Source of the DNA: Prosthecobacter fusiformis
GTDB lineage: Bacteria; Verrucomicrobiota; Verrucomicrobiia; Verrucomicrobiales; Verrucomicrobiaceae
Assembly (NCBI RefSeq): GCF_004364345.1
Contig: NZ_SOCA01000010.1
Span: 62,001-126,000, forward strand
Direction: 5' to 3'
DNA length: 64,000 nt
Part shown: positions 43,847 to 53,493 of the stretch, one piece after another
How the letters are laid out: each line of letters begins with the position of its first letter
Numbering within the stretch: the stretch's first letter is position 1
Position numbers and translations under genes: made by a program
The notes under the pieces: generated by a model
Databases searched by the model: none
Told to the model about the DNA's origin: nothing
Seen by the model: only the letters and a program-made list of their open reading frames with translations

Positions 43847-45802
43847 ATGAAACATCTTTTGGTTAGCCTGTTTTTAAATATGACGCTCTGGTTTTTACCG
43901 GCGTCCACCATCCATGCAGCGGAGCCGCCTGCCGCCACTTATGATCTCATCGTCATTGAGGCCACCCCCGGCGGTATAGCCACTGCCGTCCGTGCTGCGC
44001 GTGAAGGCTTGAACGTCCTCCTGGTCAATCGCACCCAGCATCTGGGCGGCATCGTCGCCAACGGTCTCGGTGTTTGGGACACATTATATGAAGGCAGGCG
44101 CTCCCCCATTTATGATGAAGTGCGCCGCTCCATCATTGAGCACTATCGTCTGACCTACGGTGAAGGTTCATCTCAGCACATCGCCGCGCTTCCAGGTAAA
44201 AGTGGGCACACCAATGGGCGTTTCGAGCCAAGCATCGCAGAAAAGTTTCTGACGGAGCTTGTGGTTAGGGAAAAGAACATCACCCTCCTGAAAGGTTACG
44301 TCCCCGCATCGGTGATGCGTGAAGACCGCATGATCCAGGGCATCACGTTCCAGCAATTTCAAGGAAGAGAAACTCGCACCTTCGTTGCGCGATTTTTTGC
44401 CGACTGCACTTACGAAGGAGATCTGTTGCCCCTTACCGGAGTGACTTACCGGGTCGGACGCGAATCTCGGGCTGAATTTAACGAACACCACGCCGGTAAA
44501 ATCTATCTCCGCCCTGTCAAAGACGCCCCCACACCCGAAGCTGCCTCAATGGCTGCCATGCATGACCGGTTAAATCTGCGCAAGTTTCCCGGTTTCCAGG
44601 AGATCGTCTCGCCCGCAAGCACGGGGGAAGGGGACCTCAATGTCCAGGCGTTTAACTACCGCACCATCCTCACTTCAAATCCTTCCAATCGTCTTCCTGT
44701 GGAAAAACCGGCAGACTACGATCCCGAATTCCTCAGCACTCTGGAGTTTGGTTCGATTGTCTCACCGTTGCCTAACAAGAAGATCGGCTGGAACCGCCCT
44801 CAACTCGTCGGCCCTCATCAGGCCTATGTAGAAGGGGACTGGCCCACACGTCTGAAAGTGATGGAGCAACACTGGCAGGCCACCATGGGCCTTCTTTACT
44901 ACCTGCAAAACGATCCCGCCGTGCCGGAGGAGCGCCGCCGTTTTTTCAGCACCTATGGCTTGGCCAAAGACGAATTTGCGGACAATGCCCACCGTCCACA
45001 TGAGTTCTATGTCCGTGAAGCCCGTCGTCTAACGGGTCGTCACATCATCAGCCAGCACGATTTCACCCCTGTCAAAGGAACCTCCCGCACTCCCATCCAA
45101 CATGACAGCATTGCTTTCGCCGATTGGTACATGGACGCCCATGCCTGCACGCTAGGTAAATCCCAGGGCAGCCTTGATGAAGGTAAAATGATGCTTCACG
45201 CCGAAACATTCCCGGCCCAGATCCCTTACCGTGCACTTCTTTCCCCAGACCTGGATAATCTCCTCGTCCCCGTTTGTCTCAGCAGTACACACGTCGCCTG
45301 GGGAGCCATCCGTCTTGAACCCACCTGGATGCAGGTGGGAGAATCCGCCGGTTACGCCTGTGCGCTCGCCAAAAACACCGGGACCACTCCCGCATCCCTG
45401 GATTCTGCGCGACTCGTCCGCACACTTTCTGCGAATCACTCCATGATCACCTTTTTTAATGATGTGGATATCTCCCTGGATGATCCCTCCATCGTCGCCG
45501 CGCAGGTTTTCTCCACACAGGGTTTTTTTCACGATTACGATGCCCGGCTGGACCATCCATTGAAAACAGCCACGGCTAAAGTCTGGCTACAGACTTTACA
45601 ATCTCGTGTCTCAGGTCCTGATGCAGTGCAAAAGACCGCAGCGGCCGTTGCCAGCGCCGAGGCCGGATATTCGTCGGCGATCACACCCGAAGCTTGGCAT
45701 GAAATGCTGGTCCTTTTGGGTCACAAAACGGCCCCAGTCCCAGCAGGCTCTGAAATCACCCGTGGCAGGGCACTTCGGGACTTAAACAGCGCAGGACAAT
45801 GA
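43847..45802 (+). CDS. Exported FAD-dependent oxidoreductase with altered dinucleotide motif
   Basis: From the ATG at 43847 the protein has 651 residues with a Sec-type signal to about residue 24 (STIHAAEP). A GTG start at 43820 would add nine residues before the signal. It is a close relative of the gene at 33611 (HLGGIVANGLGVWDTLYEGRRSPIYDEV, keys GLGVWD; PGKSGHTNGRFEP; DSIAFADWYMDAHAC). The FAD motif reads YDLIVIEATPGG: Glu38-Ala39 replace the Gly-Gly present in four of the five other oxidoreductases at that place. The C-terminal signature is also changed (AAQVFSTQGFF instead of AAQYFGxKGFF) and followed by about 70 extra residues. It may bind FAD poorly or differently. It is the last gene of the locus. 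Confidence 0.85.
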   Translation: MKHLLVSLFLNMTLWFLPASTIHAAEPPAATYDLIVIEATPGGIATAVRAAREGLNVLLVNRTQHLGGIVANGLGVWDTLYEGRRSPIYDEVRRSIIEHYRLTYGEGSSQHIAALPGKSGHTNGRFEPSIAEKFLTELVVREKNITLLKGYVPASVMREDRMIQGITFQQFQGRETRTFVARFFADCTYEGDLLPLTGVTYRVGRESRAEFNEHHAGKIYLRPVKDAPTPEAASMAAMHDRLNLRKFPGFQEIVSPASTGEGDLNVQAFNYRTILTSNPSNRLPVEKPADYDPEFLSTLEFGSIVSPLPNKKIGWNRPQLVGPHQAYVEGDWPTRLKVMEQHWQATMGLLYYLQNDPAVPEERRRFFSTYGLAKDEFADNAHRPHEFYVREARRLTGRHIISQHDFTPVKGTSRTPIQHDSIAFADWYMDAHACTLGKSQGSLDEGKMMLHAETFPAQIPYRALLSPDLDNLLVPVCLSSTHVAWGAIRLEPTWMQVGESAGYACALAKNTGTTPASLDSARLVRTLSANHSMITFFNDVDISLDDPSIVAAQVFSTQGFFHDYDARLDHPLKTATAKVWLQTLQSRVSGPDAVQKTAAAVASAEAGYSSAITPEAWHEMLVLLGHKTAPVPAGSEITRGRALRDLNSAGQ

Positions 45803-46173
45803 CTTGCCTCATTGTTAGACCGTCTTAGGCAACCAACCTTATCCTGAGATCCCAACTCCCTTTGTCATGCGCCCCTTGGTGGTTATGGAGAAATAGTCGC
45901 AATAACCGCTTCAACGATAACGCATTCGCAAATCAGGGCTAAACTTTTCGCTGAGTGCTGCGCGGGTTCCTTCACCAGATTTCATCATCCCAAGGCCCCT
46001 CAAATGACCACTTAGCGAGCCGTTTTTTTGGAATTTATTCACAAAGCCGAAAAGTCGTCGGAACCCTGTAAAATAAGGGCACGGATGACTTTGTGAAATT
46101 TTTCACAAATAAGTCTTGCCTCTCCCCGCCCGGCTGCTAAAACACTCTCCGCCGACCCGGCCCGTTTTTTGCT
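45803..46173 (+). other. Intergenic region between the oxidoreductase locus and the atp operon
   Basis: 371 bp contain no supported gene. Features are an inverted repeat (46090-46109), a further half-site TTCACAAA (46038-46045) and AT-rich stretches, including TAAAAT at 46069-46074, that could be a -10 element. No clear intrinsic terminator for the preceding 26-kb locus was found. Confidence 0.7.
46090..46109. promoter_or_regulatory. 9-2-9 inverted repeat upstream of atpB
   Basis: TTTGTGAAA and TTTCACAAA form a perfect inverted repeat with a 2-bp spacer, ending 64 bp before atpB. A third copy of the half-site, TTCACAAA, lies at 46038-46045, 64 bp from the equivalent half-site of the repeat. 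The form suits a dimeric transcription factor. The regulator is unknown. Confidence 0.5.
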
Positions 46174-47076
46174 ATGGACGTAAGTTTTACCTTTCCCTCA
46201 TCCGCCATTGTGCTCGCTGAAGTGAGCCGCAAGGCCGTGTCTCTGCTTGGTGGCGAGCGGGAGAGTTTCTGGCATTTCGTCACCAACTCCTGTTTCGTGG
46301 CTGCTATTGTCACTGGCATCATCATTTGGATGGCTAACAAGGCCACCTCCAAAATGACTCTAATTCCGCACCCGTGGCAGAACTTCTTCGAGTCGATCAT
46401 TGAGGCTGTCTATAATCAGGTGGAAGCCATCGTTGGGCCCAAGCAGGCGCCCCGTGCTTTCCCTCTGTTGGCGACTCTTTTTATCTTCATTCTTGTTTCT
46501 AACTATTTCGGCCTCCTTCCAGGCGTTGGGACCATTGGCTGGGGCCATGGCCACGGCATGTTCAGCCTGGACCATATCACGGCTCCTCTGCTTCGCCCCG
46601 CAACTGCTGACCTCAACATGACGCTTGGCATGGCTTTGTGCTTCATGCTCATCTGGCTTTATCTCACCATTCGTGAACTGGGTGTCTGGGGTTTCATCAA
46701 GCATACATTCGGGCCAAAAGGTGGCGCAAAGGGGTTGATGGGCGTCTTCATCGCTCTCGTCTTCCTTCTGGTGGGTGCGATTGAAATCGTCTCCATCATG
46801 TTCCGTCCGGGTTCGCTTTCTCTTCGTCTCTTTGGTAACATCTATGCGGGTGAAACTCTCCTGCACACCATGATGACCCTGGGTGATATGTTTGGTTTGG
46901 GCAGCGTGGGTAAGTTCATCATCGCCACCATTGCTCCGATTCCCTTCTACTTTATGGAGCTCCTGGTCGGCCTTCTCCAGGCTGCCGTTTTCACCCTCCT
47001 TTGCGCCGTTTATATCCAGCTCTCCACCACTCATGATGAACATCATGATGAGGGGCACGATCACGATCACCACTGA
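46174..47076 (+). CDS. atpB: F0F1 ATP synthase subunit a
   Basis: Subunit a forms the proton half-channels beside the c-ring. The 300-residue protein has the essential Arg218 in SLSLRLFGNIYAGE, plus HPWQNFFESIIEAVYNQVE and helices matching the five to six membrane spans of the family. The last 14 residues (287-300) are almost only His, Asp and Glu, an unusual cytoplasmic or periplasmic tail. The start ATG at 46174 has no Shine-Dalgarno sequence. First gene of an eight-gene operon; no atpI is seen upstream. Confidence 0.96.
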   Translation: MDVSFTFPSSAIVLAEVSRKAVSLLGGERESFWHFVTNSCFVAAIVTGIIIWMANKATSKMTLIPHPWQNFFESIIEAVYNQVEAIVGPKQAPRAFPLLATLFIFILVSNYFGLLPGVGTIGWGHGHGMFSLDHITAPLLRPATADLNMTLGMALCFMLIWLYLTIRELGVWGFIKHTFGPKGGAKGLMGVFIALVFLLVGAIEIVSIMFRPGSLSLRLFGNIYAGETLLHTMMTLGDMFGLGSVGKFIIATIAPIPFYFMELLVGLLQAAVFTLLCAVYIQLSTTHDEHHDEGHDHDHH

Positions 47077-47154
47077 AGCCTTTGGCCGTCGGGACCATGC
47101 CTATGAGTGTGGGCGGCGGCCAGATCAACCAAATACAAAAAAGACTAATACACT

Positions 47155-47418
47155 ATGATGATGGAAATCATGTCCATGGCAGCTGAAGTTGCTGCCGTCG
47201 TTCCTGCCGCTCCTGTCGGCATCTCCGGTTCCCTTACCCTGGGTCTCGCCGGTGCTGGTGCCGCTATCGGCATCGGTCTTATCGGTGGCAAGGCAGTGGA
47301 AGCTGTCGGCCGTAACCCAGGCGCTGCTGGCAGCATCCAGACTCTGGCCATCATCGGCATGGCGCTGGCTGAAGCCGTCGCTATTTACGCTCTGATCATC
47401 GCGTTCCAGGGCCGTTAA
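47155..47418 (+). CDS. atpE: F0F1 ATP synthase subunit c
   Basis: This is the rotor-ring proteolipid of 87 residues: two hydrophobic helices joined by the polar loop RNP (residues 53-55, GRNPGA). The proton-binding carboxylate is Glu73 in MALAEAVAIYAL. The residue after Glu is Ala, not Ser or Thr, and the Gln of sodium-type rings is absent, so proton specificity is expected. The N-terminus starts with three consecutive Met codons, so the exact start (47155, 47158 or 47161) is ambiguous. About 22 residues precede the usual family start, possibly a signal-like extension as in some other bacteria. Confidence 0.95.
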   Translation: MMMEIMSMAAEVAAVVPAAPVGISGSLTLGLAGAGAAIGIGLIGGKAVEAVGRNPGAAGSIQTLAIIGMALAEAVAIYALIIAFQGR

Positions 47419-47487
47419 TCCTCCCCCGGAGGTGGCGGTCACTCGCTGGCCGCCACCTCCACCCCCGCTCACTCATTTGATTTTGTC

Positions 47488-48009
47488 ATGACCACGACCT
47501 TCCTCGCAGCCTCCGACATTGCAGACCAGTTTGGCCTCGAATTGCCAAAACTGATCGCGCAGGTCCTGATTTTCCTTGTCGTGTTTTATGTCCTCAAGAC
47601 CAAGGCCTTTGGTCCTATCCTGGCCATGCTTGAGCAGCGTCGTCAGCGCATTTCCGATGGTGAGTCCAAGCTCGAAAAAATCGCTCGTGACCTCGCTGAA
47701 GCTGAGAAGAATGCTCAGGCCATCGTGGATAAGGCCAACGACGATGCCAACCGTCTCGTTAAAGAGGCTGGTGACAGCGCTAAATCCCTCGCTGAAAAGC
47801 GTCAGCAGGAAGCCATTCAGGAAGCTGGTCAGATCCTCGCCAAAGCCCGCGAAGCCGCCAATCTGGAGCACGCGCAGCTCATGGCACAGCTTAAGAGCGA
47901 ATTCGGCCGCATGGTTTCGGATGCCACCACCCGCGTCACTGGCAAGGTCCTTAACACCGACGACCAGGCTCGCATCAACCAGGAAACCTCCACTCAGGTC
48001 AGCCTGTAA
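47488..48009 (+). CDS. atpF: F0F1 ATP synthase subunit b
   Basis: Peripheral stalk subunit of 173 residues. One N-terminal membrane helix (residues 20-37, KLIAQVLIFLVVFYVLK) is followed by a long charged alpha-helical coiled coil (LEQRRQRISDGESKLEKIARD and onward), ending with a delta-binding region. Length and charge pattern are normal. It lies between atpE (69 bp) and atpH (21 bp). No second b-type gene is present. Confidence 0.95.
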   Translation: MTTTFLAASDIADQFGLELPKLIAQVLIFLVVFYVLKTKAFGPILAMLEQRRQRISDGESKLEKIARDLAEAEKNAQAIVDKANDDANRLVKEAGDSAKSLAEKRQQEAIQEAGQILAKAREAANLEHAQLMAQLKSEFGRMVSDATTRVTGKVLNTDDQARINQETSTQVSL

Positions 48010-48030
48010 TTTTTCCTCGCCCTCACGATC

Positions 48031-48426
48031 ATGAAAATCAGCAAGGAAGTCCGCCGCACCTCTCGCCAGCTTTTCCGCGTCTGCCTTGTGGACGGCAAGC
48101 TGGATGAGTCCCGCGTGCGTCTGGTCGTGAACAAAATCATCACCAGCAAGCCGCGTGGCTACCTTGGGATGCTGGATGCTTTCGCTTCCCTGATCCGTCA
48201 TGAGACAGAAGGTCAGCGCGCCATCGTTGAGAGCGCTACTTTCCTGACCGCCGACATTCAGGCCGGCCTCAAATCCAGTCTTTCCCAGAAATACGGTCGC
48301 GAACTCGCTCTCGAATTTCACATCAATCCTGATCTTCTTGGCGGCATTCGCGTCAAGGTTGGTAGCGATGTCTGGGACGGCTCTGTCAAAGCCCGTCTCG
48401 AAGCCCTCAAGGCCTCTCTTTCCTAA
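48031..48426 (+). CDS. atpH: F0F1 ATP synthase subunit delta (short form)
   Basis: The C-terminal signature GGIRVKVGSDVWDGSVKARLEALK identifies the delta/OSCP subunit; only its core GSDVWDGSVKARLE is needed for recognition. At 131 residues it is about 45 shorter than the E. coli protein. The N-terminal six-helix domain that clamps the top of the alpha subunits is reduced. The reading frame and neighbours leave no room for a longer start without entering atpF. Position between atpF and atpA is canonical. Confidence 0.92.
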   Translation: MKISKEVRRTSRQLFRVCLVDGKLDESRVRLVVNKIITSKPRGYLGMLDAFASLIRHETEGQRAIVESATFLTADIQAGLKSSLSQKYGRELALEFHINPDLLGGIRVKVGSDVWDGSVKARLEALKASLS

Positions 48427-48481
48427 GCGTTAACGTTCGGCACCCGACCCTCACTTTCCCTTTTCAAAACCAGCAGTTATC

Positions 48482-50011
<1,530 letters not shown>

Positions 50012-50117
50012 TTTGTCCGTTAACTGGTAACGCCCTGCAACAGCACTCTTTTTCATTCTTTGGTTCCCGCCATCAGTGTCCATAAGTGATAATTAGTGGT
50101 TTAAAGTCTCTTCTCCC

Positions 50118-50999
50118 ATGCCCTCCACCCGCGACATCCGCCGCCGAATCAAATCGGTAAAAAACACGGCCCAGATCACCAAGGCCATGCAGCTCGTCGC
50201 GGCTGCAAAGATGAAGAAGGCGCAGGACCAGGCCTCCAATGGCCGTGCCTATGCCGAGTTGATGAACAAGATTCTCGTCAGCCTCAAAACCAGTGCAGAA
50301 GAGGGGATTCATCCTTTCTTCTCTGAAGGTGCGGGCAACAAGACCCTCGTTCTTGTCATTGCTACCGACAAAGGTCTTTGCGGTGCTTTGAATACCAACC
50401 TTCTCAAGAAGCTGGTCAATACCCCGATTGAGGGTGAGGTCGAATACGTCACCATCGGTCGTAAAGCCAGCATGGGACTCAGCCGTCTCCGCAAGACCCT
50501 GATCGCCGATTTCCCGATCAAGGATCCTGCCAAATTTGTTGAAACCCGCGTCGTCGGGAAATTTCTTCAGGAAAAGTTTCTCACTGGTGAATACAAGAAG
50601 GTGCTCGTCGCCTTCAACAACTACATCAACGTCGTCACCCAGGTGCCTTCCATTGAGCAGGTCCTGCCTGTCAATCCGGTGACCCTGGGCGGTAAGCGTA
50701 ACTTTGATGAAACCTCGGCAGAGGTTAACGCCGCAGACGTTCCAGATTATACCTTTGAGCCGGATGCAGCCACTGTCTTTGAAACCGTGCTGCCTCAGTA
50801 TGTCAATGGCACCATCTTCCAGATGGTCCTCGAAGCCCGCGCTTCAGAGCACAGCAGCCGGATGGTGGCCATGAAAAATGCCACCGACAACGCCAAGCAG
50901 ATGCTCAAGGATCTCAGCCTCGAATACAACAAACTGCGCCAGGCAGCGATCACCAACGAACTTCTCGAAATCACCACCGCCAAGATGGCTCTTGAGTAA
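50118..50999 (+). CDS. atpG: F0F1 ATP synthase subunit gamma
   Basis: This is the central rotor shaft, 293 residues. The N-terminal helix RDIRRRIKSVKNTAQITKAMQLVAAAKM is the family hallmark (keys: I-T-K-A-M-x-x-V-A-x-x-K). The globular middle includes TDKGLCGALNTN. The C-terminal helix has EHSSRMVAMKNATDNAKQML and ends RQAAITNELLEIT. There are 106 bp between atpA and this start, longer than elsewhere in the operon, with no detectable gene. Confidence 0.97.
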   Translation: MPSTRDIRRRIKSVKNTAQITKAMQLVAAAKMKKAQDQASNGRAYAELMNKILVSLKTSAEEGIHPFFSEGAGNKTLVLVIATDKGLCGALNTNLLKKLVNTPIEGEVEYVTIGRKASMGLSRLRKTLIADFPIKDPAKFVETRVVGKFLQEKFLTGEYKKVLVAFNNYINVVTQVPSIEQVLPVNPVTLGGKRNFDETSAEVNAADVPDYTFEPDAATVFETVLPQYVNGTIFQMVLEARASEHSSRMVAMKNATDNAKQMLKDLSLEYNKLRQAAITNELLEITTAKMALE

Positions 51000-52493
<1,494 letters not shown>

Positions 52494-52509
52494 GCCGGCC
52501 CGGTCAAAG

Positions 52510-52550
52510 GTCAAGGTGGTCACCCCGTCAAGACAGTTCACCACCTTGAC
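52510..52550 (+). promoter_or_regulatory. Intercistronic inverted repeat between atpD and atpC
   Basis: GTCAAGGTGGT at 52510-52520 and ACCACCTTGAC at 52540-52550 form an 11-bp perfect stem around a 19-nt loop. Imperfect pairing continues outward (CAAAGG against CCTTTG flanks). It lies inside the operon, 16 bp after the beta-subunit stop and 42 bp before the epsilon start. It could be a partial attenuator or an RNA-processing or stability element. There is no T run. Confidence 0.6.
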
Positions 52551-52592
52551 ACCCTTTGGCCTCCTGACCCACTTGATTCTCCGACCTTTCCC

Positions 52593-53009
52593 ATGCCCAT
52601 CAAACTCGAAATCGTTACTCCTGAAGCTCGCATCTTTTCAGATGAAGTAGATTCAGTCGTGCTCCCAGGATACGATGGGGAGATCGGCGTCCTGCCTGCT
52701 CATGCCCCGCTGGTGACGACTCTTCAGTATGGCGAACTGCGCTACACAAAAAGTGGCAAGACCACGGAACTCGCCGTCGGCGAAGGCCTCGTCGAAGTGA
52801 CCGGCAGCACTGCCCGTGTGCTCACCGACATGGCCGTCAATAGCGACGACATTGATGAGAAAGCCGTCGAGGAAGCTCTGGCCCGCGCCAAGCAGTCCCT
52901 CGATAGCATCAAGCCAGGCGAACAGCAGGAAGAAGTTGCCGCCGTCATGGCCATGATCCAGCGCAGCACCGCTCAGTTGAACGTCAAGCGTAAGCGCAAG
53001 ACCATCTGA
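52593..53009 (+). CDS. atpC: F0F1 ATP synthase subunit epsilon
   Basis: This is the rotor and inhibitory subunit, 138 residues. The N-terminal beta-sandwich has LEIVTPEARIFSDEVDSVVLPGYDGEIGVLPAHAPLVT (keys: VTPE, GEIGVLPAHAPL). The C-terminal two-helix domain starts near residue 88. It is the last gene of the operon, followed 31 bp later by a bidirectional terminator. Confidence 0.96.
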   Translation: MPIKLEIVTPEARIFSDEVDSVVLPGYDGEIGVLPAHAPLVTTLQYGELRYTKSGKTTELAVGEGLVEVTGSTARVLTDMAVNSDDIDEKAVEEALARAKQSLDSIKPGEQQEEVAAVMAMIQRSTAQLNVKRKRKTI

Positions 53010-53040
53010 TCCATCCCCTGGGTTGAACTAACCAATTATT

Positions 53041-53079
53041 AAAAAACCTCTGTGCGGTCTGTCCGCCCAGAGGTTTTTT
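53041..53079. terminator. Bidirectional terminator between atpC and the VOC gene
   Basis: AAAAAA, an 11-bp stem with one mismatch (CCTCTGTGCGG / CCGCCCAGAGG), a 5-nt loop and TTTTTT form a symmetric intrinsic terminator. It serves both the atp operon (plus) and the convergent VOC gene (minus). Confidence 0.9.
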
Positions 53080-53105
53080 ATTACCTTTGCAAATCGAACT
53101 CAGAG

Positions 53106-53450
53106 CTACCTTTTTCGGGTGAGCATGATCTCGTTGCCTTCTGGATCCACGCACATAGCCAGATGCGGCGGCTCGTCATCCTCGGGCTGCGGTTCACGAG
53201 TCAACTGGCCACCTGCGGCGACGATCTCGGCGGCTCCTGCGATCACATCCGGGACTTGGAAGGTGAGTCCAGTCCAGGTTTTTGCTCCTTCGCCGCCGCC
53301 ATGGATGGACAGGATGCCGTTGCAGATCTCCATTTCAATGATGTGGGCGTTCTGCTTGATGACTTTGGCTCCGAAGACTTCTGTATAGAACTTCATGGCT
53401 CGCGTCATGTCAGCGGCCCAGATGGTGTATTTGAATCGTTCAACTAGCAT
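53106..53450 (-). CDS. VOC (glyoxalase/bleomycin-resistance fold) family protein
   Basis: The 114-residue protein shows the duplicated beta-alpha-beta-beta-beta pattern of one VOC module: FKYTIWAADMTRAMKFYTEVFGAKV at the N-terminus, GGGEGAKTWTGLTFQVPDV in the middle, CVDPEGNEIMLTRKR at the C-terminus. The terminal DPEGN segment carries a likely metal-ligand Glu. VOC proteins include glyoxalases, dioxygenases and resistance proteins. The substrate cannot be assigned. It is a single gene, convergent with atpC across a shared terminator. Confidence 0.85.
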   Translation of the reverse strand: MLVERFKYTIWAADMTRAMKFYTEVFGAKVIKQNAHIIEMEICNGILSIHGGGEGAKTWTGLTFQVPDVIAGAAEIVAAGGQLTREPQPEDDEPPHLAMCVDPEGNEIMLTRKR

Positions 53451-53493
53451 CCGCGCTGATAGTGTTGCCTATACTCCGTTTCCACTGCGAATA

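Noticed and set aside
28758-45802. Xanthan lyase as the function of the FAD proteins
   Set aside because: The name is attached to this family in many databases, but the sequences show a FAD-binding Rossmann fold and none of the polysaccharide lyase features.
47473-48321. 282-codon open frame antisense to atpF and atpH
   Set aside because: It crosses two real genes of a canonical operon and shows no protein features of its own.
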